64,000 nucleotides of DNA from Ignavibacteria bacterium UBA7675 (GCA_002483085.1 DLHF01000073.1:48707-112706), one strand, 5' to 3'. Counted from the stretch's first letter, positions 46,318-55,812 are shown. Numbers and translations: made by a program. The notes: a model not told the origin generated them from the sequence alone.

Positions 46318-47580
46318 TTAGTCGTATATACTCGCCCGATATTCGTCGATAATCGCCGCTTGTATTTCGGGCTTCAGTTCGCCCATTTCCCGGCGTGCGG
46401 CGTTCAACAGCGAATCGGGAACAATGAGCGATGGCTGTTCGGGAGCCATTTGCTCAATCATCTTCGCGCGCAAGAGCGCTGGCGGATGGGAAAGATCCAT
46501 CCGGTTCAGCATCTTGCTGCCAACCCTCAGCAACCGCTCCTTTTCACGGTCGGGAATAGCCGCAGCGCTCTCCCGGAATTTCTCAAACACATCGGCCTGC
46601 ATCGTGCGCTGCATCACTATTCTTTGCACTTCAAAGTGGAAGACATTTGTCAGCAACAGCTTTTCTATTCCGCCTATCGCAGCCTTTTTCCCGGAAACAG
46701 TTGCTGCGAGAATATCGGCGTAATACTCTGCCCTTTGCGAACTGCTCCACAGCAGATGCTCCATGCCCAGCGCACAAAGCCGTATGAGGTACGAAAGCCC
46801 GAGGCTTGTAAGAGTAAAAGGCACAGCGGCAAAAGCCCAAAGGCCGATTTCCGTAGGCAGAATGCGATCCGGGTAGAGCACCGAGTGCAACTCGCGTAGC
46901 GTGGAAACAGCGGTTCCGACAAAAAACTTACTGCGGTAGTCGTGGTTGATATTGTGGGCAAGTTCGTGAGCAATCAGGTCGATCCGCTCAGCATCGTCCA
47001 ATGCTTCCCAAAGCGGAAGGCCGAGATACAGAATACGCTGTTGCTTCCAGCCTGCACGCGCATAGCCAGCATTGTAGTCGCCATTCACAGAAATCCCATC
47101 AACCCTTTTTGCACACAGGGCATCGGCTACTCTGTCGGCCAGCTCATATATAGCGGGAAACTCGTCCCGCCGCAGAAGAACGGGCACAGGATGTATTCTG
47201 GGGCGTGCCAGCCACACAAAGCCCAGCCCGCAGCAGCCGAGCAAAATACAGTAGAAGTTAGGCCAGTCCACCGATATCAGCAGTGCCGATCCAATAGCAG
47301 TGCACAGCGTAAGGATATGAACACAAGCGGCGAGCGCATACGCAAGCACAGTAGCAACCGTTACTGGCGGGCGCAGCAGCCGAGCGGCAACAATACTATT
47401 AAACAACGCATTGCTATGGCGCCTGCTCATGGAAGCGTAGAATCGCTGGTACCATGTATCGTGTTCCGGCTCCGTTGTGCCGTGCACATTCCACTCGCAA
47501 TGTTCACACCATGTCGTATATCCTGCATACGTGGGAAGAGCAGCCGCACATTGTGGGCATACAGAGGAAGATGATGGCAT
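46318..47580 (-). CDS. M48 family zinc metalloprotease with N-terminal zinc ribbon
   Basis: 420-aa membrane peptidase. Residues about 7-30 form a four-cysteine zinc ribbon (CPQC ... CEHC). Hydrophobic segments lie near residues 75-135, and again near 245-270. The catalytic HELAH motif (LIAHELAHNINHD) lies at about residues 203-210, and the third zinc ligand glutamate is expected in EYYADILAA. M48 enzymes (HtpX, Oma1, BepA) degrade damaged membrane or outer-membrane proteins; the zinc-ribbon form is an uncharacterised subgroup. I use ATG 47580 (MPSSSSVCPQC); the open frame to 47676 adds an unlikely extension. Confidence 0.88.
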   Translation of the reverse strand: MPSSSSVCPQCAAALPTYAGYTTWCEHCEWNVHGTTEPEHDTWYQRFYASMSRRHSNALFNSIVAARLLRPPVTVATVLAYALAACVHILTLCTAIGSALLISVDWPNFYCILLGCCGLGFVWLARPRIHPVPVLLRRDEFPAIYELADRVADALCAKRVDGISVNGDYNAGYARAGWKQQRILYLGLPLWEALDDAERIDLIAHELAHNINHDYRSKFFVGTAVSTLRELHSVLYPDRILPTEIGLWAFAAVPFTLTSLGLSYLIRLCALGMEHLLWSSSQRAEYYADILAATVSGKKAAIGGIEKLLLTNVFHFEVQRIVMQRTMQADVFEKFRESAAAIPDREKERLLRVGSKMLNRMDLSHPPALLRAKMIEQMAPEQPSLIVPDSLLNAARREMGELKPEIQAAIIDEYRASIYD

Positions 47581-47700
47581 AGGAATATCGGGCTTTAGTT
47601 GTGCGTGAAGGCCATAAGGCCATATAATAATAGGTATCCTCGCCGTGCACGGGTAGAAAGGTGCTCCAAAGGACAAGGTGAAAAATAGGCTGCGAGTTTC

Positions 47701-47770
47701 ACTTTTCCAAAAGTGTCTTTTCCAAAAGTGTCTTTTCCAAAAGTGTCTTTTCCAAAAGTGTCTTTTCCAG
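47701..47770 (+). repeat. 15-bp tandem repeat
   Basis: Unit CTTTTCCAAAAGTGT repeated 4.6 times with almost no variation. Each unit contains the near-palindrome CTTTTCCAAAAG. It lies 120 bases upstream of the M48 protease start; copy number may vary between strains. Confidence 0.9.
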
Positions 47771-47877
47771 AAATAACCTAAAAAGGTTCTTCAGTGGAAA
47801 GCATACTCAACTCTGCACAGTCTATCGGCAAAACAAATGTCAATGGGCAGCTCGAAGTGCTGATCGAGCCCGCTTCC

Positions 47878-47968
47878 GCACCCGGCGGCTGTCGTTTGGC
47901 AAACCGACAAGCGGATAGTGCGACCGGCGACAGCGACAGACGCCTGATCGCAGAAGCCCGTGCCACAT
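47878..47968 (+). repeat. Dispersed intergenic repeat, right module (copy G)
   Basis: Middle segment GGCGGCTGTCGTTTGGCAAA and GACAAGCGG, then AGTGCGACCGGCGACAGCGA and ending GAAGCCCGTGCCACA. The left module is missing. It lies between divergent genes. Confidence 0.75.
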
Positions 47969-48114
47969 ACTATTGCACCAAGACCAGAAGTAAAAATATC
48001 GCAGTTGTGGAGGAGAAAGCAGCATCGCACGCCAACCCTCTCTCTGCGAATTCCTCCAATTACCGTATATTACGGTCTTTCATATGCAGATACGAGCACA
48101 GCAGCAACAACAGC

Positions 48115-49116
48115 ATGAAACGCTATTCCGTTGATGAATTAGAGCGCGGCATTCTCTCGGGCAACCGCCGCCTTCTGTCGAAAGCTATTTCGCTGATCGA
48201 GAGCACGCGCACCGATGATTTCGCGCTCGGCCAGGAGCTTATTGAAAGGCTTCTGCCCCGCACCGGCACAGCGCAGCGCATCGGTATCACCGGCGTACCG
48301 GGCGTGGGAAAAAGTACATTCATCGAAGCGTTTGGCCTGATGCTGATCGGGCGCGGGCACAGTACCGCTGTGCTGGCTGTGGACCCGAGCAGCGTGCGCT
48401 CCGGCGGCAGCATCCTCGGCGATAAAACGCGAATGCAGGCGCTGGCGCAACACGAAAAAGCTTTTATCCGCCCTTCTCCGTCGGCGGGCTCGCTCGGCGG
48501 TGTAGCGCGCCGTACCCGCGAAACAATTCTCCTGTGCGAAGCCGCAGGGTTCGACGTGGTAATTGTGGAAACTGTTGGCGTAGGCCAGTCGGAAACCGCA
48601 GTAGCAACAATGGTCGACTTTTTCCTCGTGCTCATGCTCGCCAATGCAGGCGATGAACTGCAAGGTATTAAGCGCGGAATTATGGAAGCCGCCGATGCCG
48701 TTGCCGTCAATAAAGCCGATGGTGCCTTTGCAAGTGCTGCCCGTGCCGCCCGGCGACGCTTGGCCTCGGCGCTGCATCTGATCGCCCCCAAGCACAGCGA
48801 CTGGACAGTGCCAGTGCTTACGTGCAGCGCTGTGGAACAAACCGGCATCGACGACGTATGGAGCACCATTGTTGCGTTCTTTGAGCGAACGGAAAGCGTT
48901 CGGCAGCATCGGGCGTTGCAGGAACGCGAGTGGCTGCGCGAGCTCATACGCGACGAACTCGCAACGCTGTTCAGCAGCAATCCCGCAGTGGCAGGTATGC
49001 TACCGGGTTTTGAGCGGGATGTTGTGCAAGGCGTTCGGTCGCCAGCAGCGGCAGCACATACGCTTATCAATGTTTTTACGTCCTCGCTGCGCGACGGCGC
49101 GCAAAAGGAACCATAA
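48115..49116 (+). CDS. meaB: Methylmalonyl-CoA mutase-associated GTPase MeaB
   Basis: 333-aa G3E-family GTPase (also annotated ArgK) that loads adenosylcobalamin into methylmalonyl-CoA mutase and protects it from inactivation. Walker A GVPGVGKST at residues 60-68; VLAVDPSSVRSGGSILGDKT and TRMQALA in the switch region; ETVGVGQSETAVA; and the specificity motif VNKADG are all present. The start is at ATG 48115 (MKRYSVDELERG), where homology begins. The client enzyme MutB is encoded 8 kb upstream on the same strand. Confidence 0.95.
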   Translation: MKRYSVDELERGILSGNRRLLSKAISLIESTRTDDFALGQELIERLLPRTGTAQRIGITGVPGVGKSTFIEAFGLMLIGRGHSTAVLAVDPSSVRSGGSILGDKTRMQALAQHEKAFIRPSPSAGSLGGVARRTRETILLCEAAGFDVVIVETVGVGQSETAVATMVDFFLVLMLANAGDELQGIKRGIMEAADAVAVNKADGAFASAARAARRRLASALHLIAPKHSDWTVPVLTCSAVEQTGIDDVWSTIVAFFERTESVRQHRALQEREWLRELIRDELATLFSSNPAVAGMLPGFERDVVQGVRSPAAAAHTLINVFTSSLRDGAQKEP

Positions 49117-49194
49117 CTATCGCTGCTGGTGCACAGAAAAACACCGGCGCAGCTTACACAGAACACAGTTTACAACATATTTACTCATACACTT

Positions 49195-50409
49195 ATGACA
49201 ACAACAGCACATATTCAGCAGGTCATTCGCTCCTACGGCTTCGACGCTTGGGTGCTGTATGATTTTCGCGGCTCTAACTCTATCGCATGGCAATTACTCG
49301 GCCTCTCTGCCGACACTCATTGCACGCGCCGCTGGATGATGGTCATACCAGCCGAAGGCACACCTGTAAAAATCCTCCATGCCATGGAACAGCATCCGCT
49401 TGAGCATGTGGATGCCGAAACAATGCTGTATGCACGCAAGGAAGAATGGGAGCAGAACACAGCTTCAGTGTTGCAGCGCTACAAAACCATTGCGATGGAG
49501 TATTCGCCCAATGGCGAACTTCCCGTTGTAGCAAAAGTAGATGCAGGCACGATAGAGCGCATTCGCTCGCTTGGCATAGAAATCGTCTCGTCGGCTGATC
49601 TCGCCCAAGAATTCACGGCTGTGTGGACTGAAGACCAGATAGCGCAGAACATCGAAACGGCAAACAAACTCTACACGGTGATGATATACGCGTTTGAGTT
49701 TATACGACACAACCTGCAACAGAAACACGTATTTACGGAATTCGATGTAGTAACGGCTATTAGCAATCGGTTCGAGGAATTGCAATTGCTAAGCAGCCAC
49801 ACACCCAATGTGTCGGTCAACGCCAATGCCGCCAACCCGCATTACCACGCTACAGCCGAGCACAATACGCCCATTGGTTACGGCGACCTCGTGCTTATCG
49901 ACATGTGGGCTAAAACACCCGACCCGCATTCTACCTTTGCAGATATTACGTGGATGGGCTACGCAGGCGAAGAAGTACCCGAGCGCTACAGCTCTGTCTT
50001 TAGCGTTATCCGCGATGCACGCGACGCCGTCGTGGCCGAGTTGCACCGCCGATTTGAGCACAACGAGCCCGTGCGCGGTTGCGACCTCGACGAGATAGCT
50101 CGCACAATTATCAACAAAGCGGGCTACGAAAAGGAGTTTTTCCACCGCACAGGCCATAGCATTGCCGTGGAAATTCACGGGCCGGGCACCAATCTGGACA
50201 ACTACGAAACACGCGATACACGGCGTATCCTGCCAATGACTTCGTTCTCGGTAGAACCAGGCATCTACATACCGGGCGAGTTTGGTATGCGCACGGAAAT
50301 CGACGTCGTCATTACCAAAGACAAAAAAGCGCTTGTTACAGGCGGAACTCCACAAACGGCAATTATTCCCCTGCTGGCGCCAACAGACCCTTTGGCAGGG
50401 CTGAAATAA
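49195..50409 (+). CDS. M24 family metallopeptidase (Xaa-Pro aminopeptidase-like)
   Basis: 404-aa cytoplasmic peptidase. The N-terminal creatinase-like domain (SYGFDAWVLYDFRGSN) precedes the pita-bread fold. Expected metal ligands are in DLVLIDMWAKTPDPHSTFAD (two Asp), HRTGHSIAVEIHGPG (His), FSVEPGIYIPGEFG (Glu) and MRTEIDVVI (Glu). It likely removes residues N-terminal to proline, but dipeptidase activity is possible. ATG 49195 is chosen over an in-frame start 22 codons upstream. It begins 78 bases after meaB. Confidence 0.9.
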   Translation: MTTTAHIQQVIRSYGFDAWVLYDFRGSNSIAWQLLGLSADTHCTRRWMMVIPAEGTPVKILHAMEQHPLEHVDAETMLYARKEEWEQNTASVLQRYKTIAMEYSPNGELPVVAKVDAGTIERIRSLGIEIVSSADLAQEFTAVWTEDQIAQNIETANKLYTVMIYAFEFIRHNLQQKHVFTEFDVVTAISNRFEELQLLSSHTPNVSVNANAANPHYHATAEHNTPIGYGDLVLIDMWAKTPDPHSTFADITWMGYAGEEVPERYSSVFSVIRDARDAVVAELHRRFEHNEPVRGCDLDEIARTIINKAGYEKEFFHRTGHSIAVEIHGPGTNLDNYETRDTRRILPMTSFSVEPGIYIPGEFGMRTEIDVVITKDKKALVTGGTPQTAIIPLLAPTDPLAGLK

Positions 50410-50473
50410 CATAAAGTTCAACAAACAGCGCGCCTGTGCGTCGTTATCACGGTTGTTCAACAAGGCAATACCC

Positions 50474-52279
50474 ATGAAATATTCTATCGCTCCCGTTCTG
50501 CTGTTTCTTGCACTACTGTTTGCTACACCGCATCTTGCCGCCCAGCAAGATCAGAAACTCCGCCTTGCCCAGTCCTATGAGGAAAGTGGCGATTTTGCCA
50601 ATGCGTCGCGCCTCTATATGGAATTGTACGAAGAAAATAAAAACGCGGCTGTCTACTTCGACGGTGTCCGCCGCACTCTGCTACAGCAAAATAAATTCAG
50701 CGACCTGCTCCCTATCGTGGAAGAGCGGCTGGCAAAGCAAAAGACACCCGATCTGTATGCGCTGCTCGGCAACCTGCACTGGAAAACAGGGAAAACCTCG
50801 TCTGCCGATGAAGCGTGGGACAACGCTATCGACCGCGATCCCACCAGCGAACAACCCTATGCTCTTGTAGCGCAAGCACAAATAGACAATCGCCTGTTCG
50901 ACAAAGCAATTGTGACGCTGCACAAAGGACGAAAAGCTACGGACAATCCCGTGCTTTTCGCCAATGAGCTCAGCCAGCTATACGGTACAGTAAATAAGTA
51001 TAGCGAAGGTACTCGCGAAGTAATTAACTACCTGCGCGTATCGAAAAATATAGCAGTGGCTCAGGGGCGTCTGTCTGCGTACCTCATCAACGACCAAGGC
51101 ATTGCAGCAACAAAGAAGGAACTTGCGGCTATTGTGGACGCCAGCAAAAGCGATATGTACATCGTGCAGTTGTACGCGTGGTTCCTTCGCGAAGTAAAGG
51201 ACTACGACAAGGCACTGGAAATCCACAAGATGATCGACGACATGACAAAGTCGGAAGGACGCGAGATCCTCGCGTTTGCAGATGTGGCGCGCCGCGAGGG
51301 ATACTACGAACCGGCGTTGCGGGCATACACCATGATTATTGAAAAAGGAAATGGCAACCCGTATGCCATGACTGCTCTCTTTGGCTATGCGCGTGCTGTA
51401 GAGCTGCGCTCGAAATCAGGTGCGGAGTTCAGCCGCGAAGAAGCCGAAAAAGTCATTAAACTCTATCGCAAGATTATCGACGACTACCCCAATACGCAGT
51501 TCGCTGCGGAATCGTACTTTAACATTGCTTCGCTGTACAGCAAAGAACTCGATAATATCGACGACGCAATCGACGAGTACAACAAGCTGCTTGCTACCTA
51601 TGGCAAAACCGAAATAGCGGCAACTGGTGGCGTCCAACTCGGGCTGCTATACCTGCGCCGCAATGAGATAGACCGCGCTCGCGAAACATTTTCTACAGTG
51701 GTAAGCCGCTATGGCTCGATTGTGGGGCCGCGCGATGAAGCTCTGTTCCATCTGGCTCGACTCGCCTACTACGATGGACAGATCGACTCGGCAAAAGAGC
51801 AGTTTGGCAGGCTGGCTGCAAATACCAACAACGATATTGCCAACGATGCTCTTACCATGATCGCTCTTTTAGAAGACAACAAGGACGAAGAAGTACAGCC
51901 AGCGCTCAAGGAATATGCAAAAGCAGAACTGAAGGAAATCCAGCAAAACTACGACGAAGCTGTAGACCTTTTTGGCAAAGCTGCTGCCGCTGCCCCCGCT
52001 GCTCCGCTGGCCGAACGCAGCTACTTCCGCATGGGCAAGATCGAGCTCGACAGGCGCAATTACAATTCCGCGCGGGCACATCTTACCAACCTTATCAGCA
52101 AATACCCAACGACTATCTACGGCGACCGCGCCACGATGTATATCGGCGATAGCTATGCAGCGGAAAAAAATACAGAAGAGGCGATGAAGACCTATACGAA
52201 ATTGTTAGAAAAATACCCGCGCTCCACACTTCTTTCCGAAGCACGACTGAAAATTCGCAAGCTGCGCGGCGATGCGTAG
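50474..52279 (+). CDS. Exported TPR-repeat protein
   Basis: 601-aa periplasmic protein. A signal peptide (PVLLFLALLFATPHLAA) is followed by about twelve tetratricopeptide units, for example LRLAQSYEESGDFANASRLY near the start and YIGDSYAAEKNTEEAMKTYT near the end. The C-terminal part resembles BamD/CpoB-type units (ISKYPTTIYGDRATMYIGDS). A role in envelope protein assembly is plausible but unproven. A strong terminator follows at 52315. Confidence 0.87.
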   Translation: MKYSIAPVLLFLALLFATPHLAAQQDQKLRLAQSYEESGDFANASRLYMELYEENKNAAVYFDGVRRTLLQQNKFSDLLPIVEERLAKQKTPDLYALLGNLHWKTGKTSSADEAWDNAIDRDPTSEQPYALVAQAQIDNRLFDKAIVTLHKGRKATDNPVLFANELSQLYGTVNKYSEGTREVINYLRVSKNIAVAQGRLSAYLINDQGIAATKKELAAIVDASKSDMYIVQLYAWFLREVKDYDKALEIHKMIDDMTKSEGREILAFADVARREGYYEPALRAYTMIIEKGNGNPYAMTALFGYARAVELRSKSGAEFSREEAEKVIKLYRKIIDDYPNTQFAAESYFNIASLYSKELDNIDDAIDEYNKLLATYGKTEIAATGGVQLGLLYLRRNEIDRARETFSTVVSRYGSIVGPRDEALFHLARLAYYDGQIDSAKEQFGRLAANTNNDIANDALTMIALLEDNKDEEVQPALKEYAKAELKEIQQNYDEAVDLFGKAAAAAPAAPLAERSYFRMGKIELDRRNYNSARAHLTNLISKYPTTIYGDRATMYIGDSYAAEKNTEEAMKTYTKLLEKYPRSTLLSEARLKIRKLRGDA

Positions 52280-52314
52280 CAGCATGCACACAATAAATAG
52301 CGCGTCCCTTATAG

Positions 52315-52345
52315 AACGCTCCGGCCTACTCCGGGGCGTTTTTTT
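52315..52345 (+). terminator. Intrinsic terminator after the TPR gene
   Basis: Stem AACGCTCCGG / CCGGGGCGTT (one T-G pair) with a 6-base loop is followed by a run of seven T residues from 52339. It lies 36 bases past the stop. Confidence 0.9.
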
Positions 52346-52396
52346 GTCGCGTTGAGAAAAAAATAGAGGGCGCAACCTCAACACAGCGCGTACACA

Positions 52397-52485
52397 ATGC
52401 TTCTTCGGCTTTCTGCCGCTGGCCTTCCTGCTTGCCTCCGCACCGCGCAGCACATCCGGTACGTCGCTGGCCGTCCCCAACCGCA
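52397..52485 (+). repeat. Dispersed intergenic repeat, left module (copy H)
   Basis: CTTCTTCGGCTTTCTGCC, then GCCTCCGCACCGCGCAGCAC and GTACGTCGCTGGCCGTCC. The right module is absent. It abuts the rsmE stop codon at 52489, between convergent genes. Confidence 0.7.
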
Positions 52486-52488
52486 TGG

Positions 52489-53184
52489 CTATGGAGCAGC
52501 CGTCATTCCCACTATTCCCACCGCAAGCATGGCAGCCGTTTCGGCACGCAAGCGGCGGTCTGCAAGCCGTACAGGAACACAACCCGGCGCAGAGCGCACC
52601 ATTGCAAGTTCGTCGTTGGAAAGGCCGCCCTCCGGTCCGACAACAATACAGACATCGCCCGGTGCCCCGAGCCAAAGCCCACCTTCGGCATCAGCCAGGA
52701 ATATCGTAGAATCAGTACAAAACGAAGCGATGAAGGCATCCAACTGCATGGGCTCGTGCACGCGCATCAGCATCGCACGGCGCGACTGTTTCATGGCGGC
52801 GATGGCCTTGCTGCGCAGCCGCTCGGTGTTCACTCTACCCGCTTTGCTGTAGCGCGTAAGCAGCGGAACACAATCGGTAGCGCCGAGCTCAACAGCTTTC
52901 TCTATGGCAAACTCAAACCGATCTCGGTTGTCTATCACACCGAGCCCAAGCACAAGGCGAAATGGCAACTCCCCACTGCTTTCTAACAGTTCCTCAATAG
53001 CTACAGTAATATTCTTGCGGTCGGCGGCAGCAATACGCGCGCGCGCCAGTACCCCGGTGCCATTGCTGAGCAATACAGCCTCACCTTCGCGCAGGCGCAA
53101 AGCCCGTGCGTGGCGCACTTCTTCGTCCGGCAAAGAGCACATGGCCGTATCGGCACGGAGCTCCGGCGTAAATAAACATTCCAT
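52489..53184 (-). CDS. rsmE: 16S rRNA (uracil-1498-N3)-methyltransferase
   Basis: 231-aa SPOUT-class enzyme methylating U1498 of 16S rRNA. The N-terminal PUA-like part (MCSLPDEEVRHARALRLREG) precedes the knotted C-terminal domain with RFEFAIEKAVELGATDCVPL, KAIAAMKQSRRAMLMRV, VGPEGGLSNDE and LADRRLRAETAAM, the SAM-binding knot. The start codon lies three bases after the stop of the SGNH hydrolase gene, so the two are co-transcribed. Confidence 0.94.
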   Translation of the reverse strand: MECLFTPELRADTAMCSLPDEEVRHARALRLREGEAVLLSNGTGVLARARIAAADRKNITVAIEELLESSGELPFRLVLGLGVIDNRDRFEFAIEKAVELGATDCVPLLTRYSKAGRVNTERLRSKAIAAMKQSRRAMLMRVHEPMQLDAFIASFCTDSTIFLADAEGGLWLGAPGDVCIVVGPEGGLSNDELAMVRSAPGCVPVRLADRRLRAETAAMLAVGIVGMTAAP

Positions 53185-53187
53185 GAT

Positions 53188-54009
53188 TTATGGGGAATAA
53201 ATGTACTTCAGGTAGGTTTCCCACGCCACGCGCTGGAGAATATCCGCTTCGTTGTACACCATATTGACAAGGTGCACAGGCGTGCTGTCTTTTTCTATAC
53301 AAATACTGAAATCTGCACCAAGCGGACAGCGCGCACTGAACAGAGCATAAAACACACAAGCGGCCAAGTAGGAGCCCTCCGAACTTGGATGCGTGCCATC
53401 GGGATCAAACAGAACAATCGCCGGATATTGCTGCCGCACGCGCTGCCATGCAAGCCCCACCGGAGCAACTAACGCGCCCACGTCGCGGCCAATACTCGTG
53501 TACACTCTTGCAATGGAATCCTGCGATATCGGGCGGTGCTGGCGCGCCCACGTCATATACAGCACGGGAATAGCACCGGCATTTCGTATCTCCTCGCTAA
53601 AGAGCCGGATGTACTTCCGCATTGTATCGGATGCGTTCAGCGCTCCAAGACTGTGCTCTTGCAGCACAACAAGGTCCCACCCACCACGGCGTATTGCAGC
53701 GAGAGCCAAGGTATCAGTCCAGTGCTCTTTCAGAGCCCTGCCGCCATACACCACCCGCTCAGTGATGATAGTTCGCTTGTCGCCCATCGAAGTTGCAATC
53801 TGCTGCAACTGCCTCGGCATATCATTGTAAAATGTGTAGCTGTTGCCAATGAACAGTACACGGAGCGGAGGAAGGCTGCCTGTTGAATCGGGAAGCGCAT
53901 TTGTAAAAATTGGTACCTGTGCCCTCAAGGCTACAAATACCATAAAAAAAAGGACGGTCGGGATGCTGACACGAGCAGCCCGACCAGTCATTTGGAGAAA
54001 CGATTTCAT
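53188..54009 (-). CDS. Exported SGNH/GDSL-like hydrolase
   Basis: 273-aa secreted protein. A signal peptide (IPTVLFFMVFVALRA) precedes an SGNH core: block I LRVLFIGNSYTFYNDMPRQL with the nucleophile serine in GNSYT, block II around VVYGGRALKEHWTDT, block III DLVVLQEHSLG and the DGTHPSSEGSYLAA segment supplying Asp and His. It probably deacylates a carbohydrate or lipid in the periplasm. Start chosen at 54009, with 54027 possible. It follows the flotillin gene by about 80 bases on the same strand. Confidence 0.85.
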   Translation of the reverse strand: MKSFLQMTGRAARVSIPTVLFFMVFVALRAQVPIFTNALPDSTGSLPPLRVLFIGNSYTFYNDMPRQLQQIATSMGDKRTIITERVVYGGRALKEHWTDTLALAAIRRGGWDLVVLQEHSLGALNASDTMRKYIRLFSEEIRNAGAIPVLYMTWARQHRPISQDSIARVYTSIGRDVGALVAPVGLAWQRVRQQYPAIVLFDPDGTHPSSEGSYLAACVFYALFSARCPLGADFSICIEKDSTPVHLVNMVYNEADILQRVAWETYLKYIYSP

Positions 54010-54093
54010 CATACCTGTGCTAATCATACCCTTTTACCTGCGCGATACACGGACATACGTACTTTTATATTCGCAATCACGCAGACGATTTTA

Positions 54094-55596
54094 TTACTGT
54101 TTCAGTTCCATATCGCTCTGTCCGCTGGCACCAGGCGAAGTATCGAGCTTTTGTGTAAAGCCTTTGATAATAGCTTCTACATCAATGCCCGACACACTTT
54201 TTATCATCTCCGGGCCGGTGGCCATAAGCGAGGTCACGTATTTGCTCAGGCGTGCAGCGCCGTCGCCGTCGCCTGTGTCGACCACAGTGATCTTGTCGAT
54301 ACCGCGCATAGGCTCGGCAATACGGCCTGCGAGCTCAGGAAGCATTTTGACAACGATATCCAGCACTGCGGCCTGGCCAAATTGCTTGAACGCCTCGGCG
54401 AGCTTTTCTTTGGCTTCGGCTTCGGCCAAACCACGCAAGCGGATGACTTCGGCTTCCGCTGTACCTTTGGCGCGCTCGGCATCGGCTATAGCCATACCTT
54501 CTAACCTCCGCTGCTCTGCCGACGCTCTCGCTTCGGTCTCGATGCTGTACTGCCGTGCATCGGCTTCGCGCATACGGCGGAGTTTGTCCGCTTCGGCGTT
54601 CTGCTCAATAGCATAGCGCTCGGCATCAGCTTTTTTCTTGACCTCGGCATCGTACTGGCGCTCGCGGCGCATGATTTCCTTCGTCTCAATGTCGATCTCG
54701 CGCTCTTTACGCACGATCTCTACCTGCATCTGTTCTTCCACAACCGTTTGCTGCGAGCGAGCCGACTGGATGTGGTATGCTTGATCGGCCTCGGCGCGAG
54801 CCTGATCCTGTTCGCGCTTGAACGCCGCTACCTTTAGCTCCTTGTCCTTGCTCGCCTCCGCTACGTTGGTGTCGCGTGTGAGCTCGGCTTTCAAACTGTC
54901 TTCGTCGGCAATTGCCTTCTTTACTCGCGCATCGCGCATTGCTTCGGCTTCGGCAATGTCTGCATCTCGCTTTACAGCAGCAATACGCGGCTTGCCAAGA
55001 GCTTCTAAATAGCCGTGCTTGTCGCGCACATCTTTGATCGTAAACGACACGATCTGCAATCCCATTTTCTTGAGGTCTTTGGCTGCAACAGCCAGCACTT
55101 CTTGAGCAAACTTATCGCGGTTGCGATACACTTCTTCTACGGTCATCGAGCCGAGAATCGCGCGTAAATGTCCTTCCAGCACTTCCTGTGCTTCGCCTTG
55201 CAGCGCTGCATCGGGCTTGCCGAGAAATTGTTCGGCTGCTGTAGCAACGTCTTCCACCGAACCGCCAATTTTGATAATCGCTACACCGTCGGCCATAATA
55301 GGCACGCCCTGTTCGGTGTACACTTCCGGAGTCGAGACATCTAGCTTGTGCGACAGCAGTGAGATAAACTGTACGCGCTGGAAAATCGGTACAACAAAGG
55401 AGCCACCGCCTCGCACTATTTTAATAGAACGCCCGGACTCCTCCGACAGCACATTCCGCCCGCCGAGAAAAGAACCAGTAACGATCATCGCCTTGTCGGG
55501 TGCGACTGTTTTGTAGCGTGCCCAGAATGTGAGCAGCAGCAGAAAGATTGCCCCAAGTGCGGCAGTGACAATAGGAATAGTTTCTAACAGCTCCAT
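54094..55596 (-). CDS. Flotillin-like SPFH membrane scaffold protein
   Basis: 500-aa protein anchored by one N-terminal helix (IVTAALGAIFLLLLTFWA). The SPFH/band 7 domain covers about residues 25-200 (GSFVVPIFQRVQFISLLSHK, GVPIMADGVAIIKIGGSVED). A long charged coiled coil covers about 210-400 with the EA-rich repeats typical of flotillins (AEAEAMRDARVKKAIADED, AIADAERAKGTAEAEVIRLR). It matches bacterial FloT (YuaG), which organises functional membrane microdomains. AAAAGGA precedes ATG 55596. The NfeD-like gene upstream is the usual partner. Confidence 0.93.
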   Translation of the reverse strand: MELLETIPIVTAALGAIFLLLLTFWARYKTVAPDKAMIVTGSFLGGRNVLSEESGRSIKIVRGGGSFVVPIFQRVQFISLLSHKLDVSTPEVYTEQGVPIMADGVAIIKIGGSVEDVATAAEQFLGKPDAALQGEAQEVLEGHLRAILGSMTVEEVYRNRDKFAQEVLAVAAKDLKKMGLQIVSFTIKDVRDKHGYLEALGKPRIAAVKRDADIAEAEAMRDARVKKAIADEDSLKAELTRDTNVAEASKDKELKVAAFKREQDQARAEADQAYHIQSARSQQTVVEEQMQVEIVRKEREIDIETKEIMRRERQYDAEVKKKADAERYAIEQNAEADKLRRMREADARQYSIETEARASAEQRRLEGMAIADAERAKGTAEAEVIRLRGLAEAEAKEKLAEAFKQFGQAAVLDIVVKMLPELAGRIAEPMRGIDKITVVDTGDGDGAARLSKYVTSLMATGPEMIKSVSGIDVEAIIKGFTQKLDTSPGASGQSDMELKQ

Positions 55597-55689
55597 TGCA
55601 ATTCCTTTTACAAAAAATGAACAAGTGGTTTCTTATCAGTGGATTACCATTATCTATATTGAAATTACCACAGCATATCAGGAAATTTC

Positions 55690-55812
55690 GTAGAGTGTTG
55701 GCTACACCACCGCGTTGGCCGACTAAACCCGCAGCGGAAAGTTATCGTAGGCTCGTCCGCACACCGTTCTTACCGTAACAGATGCACACATGTGTACGAC
55801 CAGTGAGAGCGT
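55690..55812 (+). repeat. Possible degenerate copy of the dispersed repeat
   Basis: TGTGTACGACCAGTGAGAGC at 55791-55810 resembles the right-module core TGTGCGACCGGTGACAGCG, and upstream sequence has CACCGCGTTGGCC and CAGCGGAAAG. The match is weak. Confidence 0.3.

Larger units (their letters stand above)
47581..48114. other. Divergent intergenic region upstream of meaB
   Basis: 534 bases between the M48 protease start and meaB. It holds a 15-bp tandem repeat (47701-47770), a small AACCT/AGGTT stem (47775-47788) and the right-module repeat copy G. The meaB frame stays open from 47794 through the repeat, giving a false 107-codon extension. Confidence 0.45.

Noticed and set aside
47701..47770. 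CRISPR or REP element
   Set aside because: The unit is only 15 bp, in simple tandem with no spacers.
47794..48114. A 107-codon N-terminal extension of MeaB
   Set aside because: It runs through repeat copy G, and MeaB homology starts at ATG 48115.
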